The notes beneath the pieces were generated by a model that had not been told where the DNA came from, made no database searches, and saw only the letters and a list, made by a program, of their open reading frames with translations. From the NCBI GenBank assembly GCA_019634045.1, contig JAHQWA010000417.1, positions 1 through 48,120 of the forward strand: DNA of 48,120 nucleotides, read 5' to 3'. This document shows positions 7,794 to 17,100 of the stretch, piece after piece (position 1 is the first letter of the stretch; every line of letters starts with the position of its first letter). The translations under genes and the position numbers were made by a program. The stretch is from Saprospiraceae bacterium. Its GTDB lineage: Bacteria; Bacteroidota; Bacteroidia; Chitinophagales; Saprospiraceae.

Positions 7794-8771
7794 ATGAAAA
7801 AAGCGATCTCCCTCATCCTCTGCTCCCTCTTCGTTCTCCTGCAAGCCTGTAGCTCTTCAGAAGCTCCCACCGACACCCCGGAAGAAGCGATGGAAACGAA
7901 ACCAGTGCCTGAAGCTATTTCCTTGGACGGGCGGGACCTTTTCCCTCCACCAGAAACCCCAGCTGGCCAACAGAAAAAGGACAGCCTGCTTGCCGTCGCT
8001 CAAAGTAATTTTGATACGGATTCCCAAAAGCTGGATAATATCATCTGGCTGGGCAGACGATTGGCCTATTTGAGTAGATACAAAGAAGCGATCAAAGTGT
8101 TCACGGAAGGCATGATTGTGCACCCAAATGCACCTGAACTCTATCGACATCGGGGACATCGCTATATTTCAACGCGCCAGTTTGACCTGGCCATTGCTGA
8201 TTTCGAAAAAGCGGCGAGTTTAGCGGAAGGGAGAGATATCGAAATCGAAGCTGACGGCTTACCCAATAAATTAAACATTCCGCTATCTAGCCTCCAATTC
8301 AATATTTGGTACCATTGGGGATTAGCGTATTATTTGAAAGGAGATTTTGAAAAAGCCGCCCAACTATACGAAGCCTGCATGGACTACTCCATCAACCCTG
8401 ACCTATTAACAGCCACCACTGATTGGCTGTATATGGCCTACCGTAGACTAGGGAAAAGCGCGGAAGCAGAACAACTATTGGTCCCAATTACTGCTGATTT
8501 AGAAATTATAGAGAACAATAGTTACCTCAATCGGCTCCTCATGTACAAGGGAGAAAAATCGCCTACAGACCTCTTGGATTTAAACAATACGGACCCTGAG
8601 CAATTACTAAATATAGTAACACAAGGGTATGGTGTGGGGAACTGGTATTTGTACAATGGTGATGCAGCGCAAGCAAAAGTGGTATTCGAAAAGATCTTAG
8701 CGACCACCTATTGGTCTGCCTTTGGCTACATTGCTGCGGAGGCTGACCAAGTTAGACTCGATGCTCAATAA
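7794..8771 (+). CDS. TPR-repeat lipoprotein
   Basis: 325 residues. A lipoprotein signal peptide has Cys19 in the lipobox LLQAC. A Pro/Glu-rich linker follows at about 25-60. Tetratricopeptide-like helices then run from about 75 to 240: NIIWLGRRLAYLSRYKEAIKVF, then YRHRGHRYISTRQFDLAIADFEKA, then WYHWGLAYYLKGDFEKAAQLYE. A further helix pair near the C terminus reads VGNWYLYNGDAAQAKVVFEKI. Such proteins usually act as scaffolds in the periplasm, or at the inner face of the outer membrane. No substrate or partner can be named. It is divergent from the lipoprotein at 7127-7678. Confidence 0.87.
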   Translation: MKKAISLILCSLFVLLQACSSSEAPTDTPEEAMETKPVPEAISLDGRDLFPPPETPAGQQKKDSLLAVAQSNFDTDSQKLDNIIWLGRRLAYLSRYKEAIKVFTEGMIVHPNAPELYRHRGHRYISTRQFDLAIADFEKAASLAEGRDIEIEADGLPNKLNIPLSSLQFNIWYHWGLAYYLKGDFEKAAQLYEACMDYSINPDLLTATTDWLYMAYRRLGKSAEAEQLLVPITADLEIIENNSYLNRLLMYKGEKSPTDLLDLNNTDPEQLLNIVTQGYGVGNWYLYNGDAAQAKVVFEKILATTYWSAFGYIAAEADQVRLDAQ

Positions 8772-9142
8772 TTAGTTGTAAATATTTGTACTTAAGGTGG
8801 TCCAATTTGGAAACCTTTCCCCTGGTTTTGGCGTATTTTCAATAGCAAGCAAACTGCCAACAAAAGCTTAGGCTGACAATTCATGTATTTTCATTGAATT
8901 CAGTTAAATTAGCTTTATAGACTACCCCTTACAGTTATCCCCTAGTTATACGAAGGCCGAAACCCTAGCGATCCTTTATCGCTAATGCACCTATTCACAA
9001 ACCCTAGGCCTAAAATTTTATACACAACATACTTAGAGACTACTTACCTTTGTGCAGAAGTTAATTAATGGAGTAGGTTGCTCAAACAGTGGCTTAGTTC
9101 ACAACTTCTGACAAGTACTAGTACCTGTTAAACTATTTACCC
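8772..9142. other. Intergenic region with a perfect inverted repeat and a -7 box
   Basis: No protein-coding stretch is evident in these 371 bases. They hold a perfect 7-bp inverted repeat, TAGCGAT-N5-ATCGCTA, at 8967-8985, and a -7-like TACCTTTG at 9045-9052 that could drive the gene at 9143 with a leader of about 85 bases. A matching -33 TTG is not obvious. Confidence 0.5.
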
Positions 9143-11149
9143 ATGTCTCCAAGAATCCTATCTCTTTTTATTGGAATGATGCTATGGACCGGTTTGTCCT
9201 TTGCTCAACCGAAAACGTTTAAATCCCCGACAGCGGCAACGAAGTTGTATCAAAAGGGGACCGAGGCCTTACTCAAGAAGAATTATAATCAAGCGATTCG
9301 CCAGTTCAAGAAGGCGCTGGATATTAGCCCTGGTCTATATGCCGCTCATCGAGGTATAGGAGCGGCCTTCGTCATGCTCAACGACTATCCAAAAGCTGCT
9401 GAGCACTACGAAAAAACACTATATGCTGATCCTAATTTTTCTCGAACTTTATATTATGAGACGGCAGACGCCTTCTATAAGTCTGGAGAATATAGTAAAG
9501 CGCTAGACTACTATTATCGTTTTAGCTACCTACAGAAGAGCGACAGTAGCAGCTTTGCGTTGAATTTGGATAAAGAAGCGGAGGCGGAATTACGCTATAT
9601 CGAACAACTGGATCAGAGTATCACAGCTTGCAAAATGGCTATGGATTCGGTTGAGTTCATCAACTTGACTACGGTAAATAACCTGGGGGCCAACATCAAC
9701 TCAGAATTCAACGACTATTTCCCGATGCTTTTAAATGGGGAACACACCCTTTATTTCAATCGGCAAAAAGCCATTTTCCAGGACGAAGACCTCTTCACTA
9801 GTGAATACAAAAACGGTAGATGGCAAAAAGCCAAGTCCGTTGGGAATTTCAACACTAGAAATCCAGAAGGGATGGTTTCCATGGTACGAGATGGTCGACG
9901 CATCTACTTTACGGCTTGCCGCCGAAAAAACGTGCAAGGTCCGTGTGACATATGGGAAGCCTTGATATCCGAACAAAAAATTGTCGATATCAAAAGCATA
10001 GACGGGCTCACTAATTCTGGGGACTGGGAAGGACAAGCCAGTATCAGTTGTGACGGAAGTACGATCTATTTTGCTAGCAATCGCTCAGGCGGAGTTGGGC
10101 TGTTCGACCTTTGGTATAGCAAATTGAAAACAGATGGCACTTGGTCGGAACCCAAGAACCTTGGGCCGGACATCAATACGCCCGGTTATGAGGAGGCACC
10201 TTATATCTCTAATGATGGCAACACCTTATACTTTACCTCCGATGGCCATCCGGGCATGGGACAGAAAGATATTTATATGAGCTGGCGGGATTACAAGACG
10301 GGAAAGTGGAACAAACCCATTAACCTAGGACGCCCCGTAAACTCTGCCTTTGATGACATGGGGCTATTCCTCTCTGCTGATAATAAGTCTGGATACTTTG
10401 CTTCCAATCGAACAGGTGGATTTGGTGCCATGGACATCTACCATTTTGACTTGTCCAAGTCACTCCATAGCGACCCGATTACCTTTGTTGAAGGCTATGT
10501 AATTGATTCCCTGAACGGGGATCCCATTCCAAGTATCTTGGACATCAATGGTCGTGACCCGATTGCCACCGATGTTGATGGACGCTTCTTCATCTGCGCT
10601 GGTGCCGATGAGGTGCTAGACCTAGAAGTACAGCAGGATGCTTACTATCCATACCATAATACCTTCCCGATTCCAGAGTGGGACAATAAGGAGTTATACC
10701 CCATTACATTGCAGCTTCAGCCCTATCTAGTTCCTAAAGCTCCGCCAGTTCCAGAACCAGAACCAGAGGTGGATTCAACGGTTGCCAATGTGATCAAAGC
10801 CCCCTTAACAGAAGAATTTACCCATACGATCTACTTTGATTTTGACAAATATGAGATGTCCGTGAATGAGCTAAATCTACTGGAGGGCTTCTATAAATTT
10901 ATCAAAGTAAAGAATATCATCCGTGCTGAAATCATTGGCTATTCGGATAATGTTGGAGAGGATATGTACAATATGGTTCTTTCTGAGAAACGGGCTAAAA
11001 ACATTGCCATTTACTTTCGAGAAAATAATATAGACATCGATCAAATTTACATGGAAGGAAAAGGGGAGATAAACGATGATAATCCGAAGCGCTTAAATCG
11101 TAGGGTAGATATAAAGGTTATCGTACAGAATAATAATAATGGTGGGTAA
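9143..11149 (+). CDS. TPR–PD40–OmpA outer-membrane-associated protein (PorE-like)
   Basis: 668 residues. Signal peptide 1-22 (ends GLSFAQ). Three TPR-like units lie at about 30-135 (YQKGTEALLKKNYNQAIRQFKKAL). A PD40/WD40-like beta-propeller runs from about 180 to 445, with repeated YFASNRSGG and LYFTSDGHPGMGQKDIY blades. A small carboxypeptidase-regulatory-like domain lies at about 450-530 (VEGYVIDSLNGDPIPSILD). After a Pro/Glu linker, the OmpA domain covers about 555-665, with peptidoglycan-binding pattern residues in IYFDFDKYEMSVNE, YSDNVGEDMYNMVLSEKRA and NRRVDIKV. This domain order is that of the type IX secretion protein PorE and its relatives. It should link the outer membrane to peptidoglycan. 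It stands alone here, followed by a terminator. Confidence 0.9.
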   Translation: MSPRILSLFIGMMLWTGLSFAQPKTFKSPTAATKLYQKGTEALLKKNYNQAIRQFKKALDISPGLYAAHRGIGAAFVMLNDYPKAAEHYEKTLYADPNFSRTLYYETADAFYKSGEYSKALDYYYRFSYLQKSDSSSFALNLDKEAEAELRYIEQLDQSITACKMAMDSVEFINLTTVNNLGANINSEFNDYFPMLLNGEHTLYFNRQKAIFQDEDLFTSEYKNGRWQKAKSVGNFNTRNPEGMVSMVRDGRRIYFTACRRKNVQGPCDIWEALISEQKIVDIKSIDGLTNSGDWEGQASISCDGSTIYFASNRSGGVGLFDLWYSKLKTDGTWSEPKNLGPDINTPGYEEAPYISNDGNTLYFTSDGHPGMGQKDIYMSWRDYKTGKWNKPINLGRPVNSAFDDMGLFLSADNKSGYFASNRTGGFGAMDIYHFDLSKSLHSDPITFVEGYVIDSLNGDPIPSILDINGRDPIATDVDGRFFICAGADEVLDLEVQQDAYYPYHNTFPIPEWDNKELYPITLQLQPYLVPKAPPVPEPEPEVDSTVANVIKAPLTEEFTHTIYFDFDKYEMSVNELNLLEGFYKFIKVKNIIRAEIIGYSDNVGEDMYNMVLSEKRAKNIAIYFRENNIDIDQIYMEGKGEINDDNPKRLNRRVDIKVIVQNNNNGG

Positions 11150-11173
11150 TATTGGGCTTTACCACTACGATGG

Positions 11174-11212
11174 ACATCCCGAGTTTTGGTCGTTGACCAG
11201 CACTCGGGATGT
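11174..11212 (+). terminator. Intrinsic terminator after the OmpA gene
   Basis: A 10-bp perfect stem (11174-11183 with 11203-11212) with an inner TGGTC/GACCA stem is followed by TTACTTTT. It can serve the 9143-11149 gene and, being symmetrical, possibly the facing regulator gene. Confidence 0.75.
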
Positions 11213-11249
11213 TTACTTTTAGGGTTAAATCCTAGGTCGTAGAGGTAAC

Positions 11250-12035
11250 TTAGATTTTCTGTACGTATTCTGCCAAGTTCTCAAATACAGATCCCCAGCC
11301 ATTGTAGAAGCCCATCTCTTCTTGCTGCTTACAGTACTCTGCCGTTGGATGGATTACATTGAAAACAAAGTCCGTCTTATCTCCATTCGGGCTAAATAAC
11401 ATCTCCATCGTCACCCCTTCTGTCATTGGCTTGAAGTCAGCACTGGTCACAATCTTTTCCATCTCAACAATTTCACTATACTGCCCTTCGGAAATAAATT
11501 CTCCGCCATTGGGCATTTCCATTTTGTACTTCCAATTCCCACCCACTTTAAAGTCGTGTTCCAATACTTCTACTTTCATTCCTTTAGGCCCCCACCAGTT
11601 GGCTACATGCTTAGCATCAGCCCAGGCTTCCCAAACGAGCTTCACCGGTGCGCTAAAGGTTCTTTCAATGGTAAGGGTTCGGTCTTTTGCGGCATCCATT
11701 GTACTCATCGACATTGTTTTATTATTTGTTTGTAATTGAATCAAGTAATCTTCCAAAGCATCGAAGCGATCCTCCCAGAGGTTGCGGAATTGATCGAGCC
11801 ACATGAAGGCAGGCACCAAGGTCTTGGCTTCGATCTCGCAATAGCGCTCCCGCCCTTGCTTAGTAATGCTAATGACCCCGCATTCATTTAGGATCTTTAA
11901 GTGCTTTGAAATGGCGGGGCGTGTCAAATCAAATTGTTCGGCCACGGCGTTCACCGTCAGCGTTTCCTTGGCCAACAAACCAATGATCTCCCGGCGAACT
12001 GGATCGGCAATAGCCTGAAATACATCTCTTCTCAT
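11250..12035 (-). CDS. ArsR-type repressor fused to AHSA1/SRPBCC domain
   Basis: 261 residues. Residues 1-90 form a winged helix of the ArsR class: VFQAIADPVRREIIGLL, then LTVNAVAEQFDLTRPAISKH, then LKILNECGVISITKQGRERYC. Residues 115-261 form an AHSA1-type SRPBCC domain: LTIERTFSAPVKLVWEAWAD, then HVANWWGPKGM, ending in GFYNGWGSVFENLAEYV. In many genomes these are two neighbouring genes; here one uninterrupted frame encodes both. I chose the ATG at 12035. The longer frame begins with a TTG at 12068 that lies inside the promoter, so it cannot be in the message. The SRPBCC pocket may bind a hydrophobic ligand that changes DNA binding. Autoregulation is likely from the operator pair upstream. 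Confidence 0.9.
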   Translation of the reverse strand: MRRDVFQAIADPVRREIIGLLAKETLTVNAVAEQFDLTRPAISKHLKILNECGVISITKQGRERYCEIEAKTLVPAFMWLDQFRNLWEDRFDALEDYLIQLQTNNKTMSMSTMDAAKDRTLTIERTFSAPVKLVWEAWADAKHVANWWGPKGMKVEVLEHDFKVGGNWKYKMEMPNGGEFISEGQYSEIVEMEKIVTSADFKPMTEGVTMEMLFSPNGDKTDFVFNVIHPTAEYCKQQEEMGFYNGWGSVFENLAEYVQKI

Positions 12036-12042
12036 TGAATAA

Positions 12043-12089
12043 GTAACTGATCGGTTACAAATATACAAGAAACCGATCGGTTACGCAAA
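12043..12089 (-). promoter_or_regulatory. Promoter with twin palindromic operators for the ArsR–AHSA1 gene
   Basis: On the minus strand, TTTG (12086-12089), a 20-base spacer and TATATTTG (12058-12065) give a full Bacteroidota promoter. A perfect palindrome AACCGATCGGTT (12071-12082) lies between the two boxes. A second near-palindrome of the same core, GTAACcGATCaGTTAC on the minus strand, covers 12043-12058 and sits at the expected transcription start. Repressor binding would block polymerase directly. Confidence 0.8.
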
Positions 12090-12215
12090 TGATGCAGGCA
12101 TTTTTTTACCCCAATAACAAATTGCCGAGTAAGAAAGAAAAAGATGAACAGACCTTTGCTTTAAATCAATTTAATAGCTAAGTTTAAGCTCTTATTTAAT
12201 ATAAACGCGCTCAAC

Positions 12216-13034
12216 ATGAAAAAGAATAATCTTTTACTTTGTCTACTCCTATTCTGTAGTTTCCCAATTTTTTCTCAGAAAATTAAGCTCAAGAAAGATA
12301 TTATCACCATCGATAAGAAGGAGATGTATCAAATTGAAAAAACGAAGAAGGGCGGCCTGATGGGGACCAGCAATTTCCAATTTAAAACCATCGATGGAAA
12401 AGTCCTATTGCAATTAAAAAATACGCCATTACAATATGATTCTCTACCTCATGAGGAAAGAAGAAGAACCGCTATCAAATGTTATGAAATTACTGCTCCA
12501 GAATTAGGCAAATCTACCCTCATTAAGCATCTAAGAGGACTTAATACCAAGAAGGTCCTTTTTGAACAATTGCTGGAGATGGATTTCTTTTCAGCTGGTA
12601 CTGTGGATCAGGCCTTCTTTAGTTCTTTTTGTGAAAAGAATGGGCAAAGTGAAGTAAAGAAAGTGCAGGCAGGAATGGATTCCATAAATGTAATGCGCAA
12701 AGAAAACTACAAGTTGACCGTAGAGGCATTTGGGGAATTGCAAAAGCGACCTGCATCCTCAGTACGAATTGAAGGTAGTTCTATTATTGAAGGATTAACT
12801 ACTATTGGACGAATCAAAAGAACAAAGGCTGGAAGTTATGCAAGTATTTATGATATTGAAAATAGTGAAGGGACAAAGATTGCCAGTATGACCTTGATAG
12901 CCAAGGAAAAACGAGCAAACGTACGCCCCAATGTCAATGACAAAATAAGATGGTTTAATCAGAAGGGAGAATGGAATATTACCCTCATCCAAGAAGACAT
13001 TCTGAATTATCTGGTTATCTACGGCTTCCTGTAG
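12216..13034 (+). CDS. Exported hypothetical protein, tandem paralogue 1
   Basis: 272 residues with a signal peptide (LLLCLLLFCSFPIFSQ, cleavage before KIKLKKD). The mature chain is basic and beta/alpha mixed. It aligns along its whole length with the next gene. Shared blocks include QKIK.KK near the start, KTKKGGL/RTKKGGL, a Y(D/E)SLP turn, a KGSYA or AGSYA segment, RWF..KGEW, and the C-terminal YL.IYG(F/Y)L. I know no family for it. Codon use is more A/T-rich than in neighbouring genes. The two copies have diverged widely but kept their length (272 and 273 residues), which points to an old duplication with both copies under selection. Confidence 0.82.
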   Translation: MKKNNLLLCLLLFCSFPIFSQKIKLKKDIITIDKKEMYQIEKTKKGGLMGTSNFQFKTIDGKVLLQLKNTPLQYDSLPHEERRRTAIKCYEITAPELGKSTLIKHLRGLNTKKVLFEQLLEMDFFSAGTVDQAFFSSFCEKNGQSEVKKVQAGMDSINVMRKENYKLTVEAFGELQKRPASSVRIEGSSIIEGLTTIGRIKRTKAGSYASIYDIENSEGTKIASMTLIAKEKRANVRPNVNDKIRWFNQKGEWNITLIQEDILNYLVIYGFL

Positions 13035-13196
13035 TTCATCAATAAATTTTCCCAAGATAAATATTGTAGTATCCAGCTATTGACCCTTAGGTTGGTGGCT
13101 GGTTTTCCCTATATCCTGCTGCACTCCACTACTAATACTCATACTGCTTTAGTGGTATTGAATTGTACCTATTTATCACTATAAAATGCGCTTAAT

Positions 13197-14018
13197 ATGA
13201 AAAATTACTTTCTTCTATTCCTAACGCTCGCCTTCTCTGTTAACTCCTTGACTGGTCAAAAAATCAAGTATAAGAAGGGGATGATTATGAAGGATAAGGA
13301 GGCGATCTACAAAATCCACCGTACGAAGAAAGGTGGATTAGCAACCTATGGCAGCTTTGAACTTAGAACATTGGATGACAAGATTCTCTTGGAATTAGTT
13401 GATACGGACATCAACTATGAGTCCTTGCCAAGCGAAAAAGGCAAAAGAAAAGCCTTTGGATGCTATAAATTAACCTTTAATGAAATTGGTAAGACAGCCT
13501 TGATAGAGCATATATCTACCCTAAGTGTTCCAAAATACTTAGTGAAACAACTGGAATCCATGGATTTTTACAACGATGGAATATTGGACGATTCCAAGTT
13601 TAACACTTTCACTGCAGAGCACGGTCAAGACAAAATCCAAGACCTATTAGTTGGTGTAGACTCCGTTAACATCATAAGAAAAACTAATAGCCAACTGATG
13701 AAAGAAACTTTTGCCCCTCTTCAAACTAGAGAACCAGCCAACATTGCACTATTCTCAGGAGGTGCTATAAAGGACGGGGCAATTACAGTGGGAAAACTCA
13801 TAGCTTCCAAGAAGGGTAGCTATGCCACAACCTATCGGGTAGAAAATCGTGAAGGATATAATATCGCGAAGGTTGCCATAATGCCAGGAGACCGCAAAGG
13901 AAATGTTCGCACAATGGCAGATGAAAAACTCCGTTGGTTTTACCACAAAGGCGAATGGGATATGGAAAAATTTCAAGAAAGAATACTTGAATACCTAATT
14001 ATCTACGGCTATTTGTAA
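13197..14018 (+). CDS. Exported hypothetical protein, tandem paralogue 2
   Basis: 273 residues, with a signal peptide ending in VNSLTGQ before KIKYKKG. It is a diverged copy of the preceding gene. The hydrophobic C terminus ILEYLIIYGYL matches ILNYLVIYGFL there. The two start regions also resemble each other, with ATGCGCTTAAT or ACGCGCTCAAC directly before the ATG, so the duplication included part of the leader. The 162 bases between the genes hold no obvious terminator, and read-through is possible. The function is unknown; an envelope or secreted role follows only from the signal peptide. Confidence 0.82.
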   Translation: MKNYFLLFLTLAFSVNSLTGQKIKYKKGMIMKDKEAIYKIHRTKKGGLATYGSFELRTLDDKILLELVDTDINYESLPSEKGKRKAFGCYKLTFNEIGKTALIEHISTLSVPKYLVKQLESMDFYNDGILDDSKFNTFTAEHGQDKIQDLLVGVDSVNIIRKTNSQLMKETFAPLQTREPANIALFSGGAIKDGAITVGKLIASKKGSYATTYRVENREGYNIAKVAIMPGDRKGNVRTMADEKLRWFYHKGEWDMEKFQERILEYLIIYGYL

Positions 14019-14078
14019 GCACTATTGCTAGCATCAAGAGTTCCTCAACCTCTTGTGAACTATATGCTAATTAAAATT

Positions 14079-14117
14079 AGCATCCCGAAATGGACTCCAG
14101 TGCCCTTTCGGGATGCT
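14079..14117. terminator. Bidirectional intrinsic terminator
   Basis: A perfect 12-bp stem (AGCATCCCGAAA at 14079-14090 with its complement at 14106-14117) lies between convergent genes. Its CATCCCGA core is the same as in the terminator at 11174-11212. Confidence 0.75.
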
Positions 14118-14122
14118 TCCTC

Positions 14123-17100
14123 CTATTTCATCAACCCCTGCAAAAAGTAGGTAACCCCTAAGGGGGTATGCATCCAACTAGTGGACAACTTCTTCTTGTC
14201 AACTCTTAGTTGTTGAAAGCTACCTTGGCTACTTCCGCCTTCCCCTTTCATAAAGTCTTCAACACTCGAGAAGGTTATGGCTGTACGATCTGCCTTAACT
14301 AGCCATTTGTTAACCTCAGCTAACTGTTCTTGAAGGAGCCCATTTGTCTCCGTATCTAACGCGTCTAGTTCTCCCTTCAATAGATCCAATCGTTGAAGCT
14401 GCGAGGTCGAAGGTTTACCCGGAAAGCTACTGACTTGTCGATACAAATCTGAAATTCTTTCGTGCAATTGCTCCGTTTCATTGACATAATAGTCACCTTC
14501 TTGGGAAGAGATCTTGTATTTAGTAGCCTTAACAGCTTCTTCCAATTGGTCTACCCTGGCTTGTACCTTGCGCTTGAGCCCCTCTTGTATTTCCAGTTTT
14601 CCCTGTACCTGATCTAGGCTATGATATAGGTAGGCCAATTTCTCCACCATCCCATATAAGGCCATTGTTTTTTCGTGCTGTAACTTACGATCAGCAGGAG
14701 AATACGGAGATTCTTCATCATAAGCCAATTCGAAGGCCGTTTCATAGGTAGTTTTCCCTTTGATCAATTTTACATCATACTTGCCCGCTTCGAGATTAGG
14801 TCCAGAAATTGAACCAATTAGCGCCATCCTATTCTTGGAAGGAGCTGCCTTGGGCTTGTCAATAGCAGTAGGCATACTCACGAAGTTGATCCCGGCACTT
14901 TTCCCCGCAGGTAAGGTTCGGAGCAGTTCTCCGTCTTTCCATACCTCCAGATACATTTTACCAAAAGTATGCCGGCGGTTCATATAATAAACGATTTGAG
15001 CATTGCTGGTGGGATTGGGAGCCACGAAGTTACCAGAACCCCCGAACCATCCGCCGCCCCCCCCAGCATCCCGGAGGATGGTCGGTTTAGAGGCAAAGAA
15101 ATGAATCTTCTCCTTTAAGATCTCTTCACTAATGGCTCTTAGGGGGCTGATATCATCAATGATAATAATGCCTCGACCATGTGTCCCCATTACTAAAGCA
15201 TTGTCCGTAGGGTGAATGACCATGTCACGGACACCCACCTTAGGCATGTTGTTTTCGAACCGATTCCAGTTTTCTCCCTTATCCATGGAAATAAACAATC
15301 CGAATTCGGTTCCTAGAAATACTAAATTGGGATTAACCAGATCCTGGCGGACGCTTAGTGCATAGCCTTCCGGTCCATTTTCTCCTAAGGACTTCCAGGT
15401 CTTACCTTGATCGGCGGTATGGTATAGATAGGTTTTACCATCTCCATTGCGATGCCCATCAAAAGTGACAAAGGCAGCATTGGCATCGTGTGGGCTGGGC
15501 TCGACAAAGGTCACCCAAGTGTTAGCAGGGAGGTCGGGGACATTGGCGGTAACATTGGTCCATGACTTTCCAGCGTTTGTGGTGAGTTGGAGGAGGCCAT
15601 CATCCGTACCGGCCCAGATTACCTCGCCATCCTTTGGTGATTCCGCGATGGTGTAGATCGTGCAGTGGTTTTCGGCAGTAGAATTATCGATACTCAATCC
15701 TCCTGAGAGGTGTTGCTTTTGTTTTTCCGGATCATCAGTAGTCAAGTCCGGTGAGATTCTTTCCCAGCTATCTCCCATATCATTGGAAACAAAGAGATAC
15801 TGTGCACCAAAGTACATTCGGTTGGGATGGGTAGGGCTGAGGTGAACAGGGGCATTCCAATTGTATCGGAATTTTTCTTCATCCCCACTTGGATAGGGTT
15901 TGATTTCTTTAGCTTGGCCCGTTTTGGAATTGTACCGGGCTAAATTCCCGCCTTGGTATTCACTAAAAATGATTTCCTCCTTTGTAGGGTGTCGGAAACT
16001 ATAGAAACCATCCCCCCCAAAAGAAGACTTCCAATCGCTATTGTTAATCCCTCCTGCCTTTCGGGAAGGGGCGTACCAAGAGCCGTTGTCCTGAAGGCCC
16101 CCATAGACATTGTAAGGGAAGTCATTATCGACGCTTACATGATAGAATTGTGAGACCGGCAAGTTCATCCACATGCGGAAGGTTTGTCCTCGATCAAAAG
16201 ATTCGTAGACACCTCCGTCTGTACCCAAAAGGATATGTTTACTATTCGCTGGATCAAACCAAATATCATGAATATCCGAATGCACTCCTCCCCCCATCGT
16301 ACGGAATCGATTACCTTGATCTTCACTAAGGATCGCAGCTAAACCACATTTAGCTACGATGCTATCATTTTGGGGATCAACGACCACATTAGAAAAGTAG
16401 AAAGGGCGAACGGTGGTGTTAAAGTCATTGCTGACCTGACTCCAGTTGGCCCCTTGGTCGGTGGAAAGATAGAGTCCTTTTCCTTCCTGCTTTTCCGACT
16501 CGACCGATAGGTAGATTTTTTCGCCATTCGAAGGGGATACGCCAATGCCTAGTCTACCGAGCTTACCTTCGGGGAGGCCTTCGTGAATAGTTTCCCACTT
16601 CGCTCCTCCATCCGTCGTTTTATATAGACCACTCTTCCCATTGAAACCAGAATCAAAGGTCCAAGGGCGTCGACGGTGACTCCACATCGCGGCGTAAAGG
16701 ATATCGGGGTTTTCAGGATCAATATCAAGATCCGCACATCCTGTATTCTCATCGATGTATAGCACCTTTGTCCAGGTCTTTCCTCCATCGGTCGTTTTGA
16801 ATACACCTCTTTCTTCATGGGCGTCCCACAAGTGTCCAAGCACTCCCACGTAAACAATCTCAGAATTACTGGGATGTACAATGATATCCGTAATTCGTTC
16901 GGAATCTTTTAGCCCCATGAATTGCCAATTACTCCCCCCATTGATGGATTTATACAAACCCGTTCCAACGGAAACACTATTACGTACCCATGGCTCACCG
17001 GTACCGACCCATACCGTTTCCGGGCTAGAGGGATCTATCGCCACTTTGCCAATAGATTGAGTGTGGTCGTCAAATATTGGCCGAAAGGTGGTTCCCCCGG

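Noticed and set aside
12036..12068. Upstream TTG start for the ArsR–AHSA1 gene
   Set aside because: It lies inside the promoter (the TTG overlaps the -7 region and the operators), so it cannot be part of the transcript. The ATG at 12035 fits the ArsR domain start.
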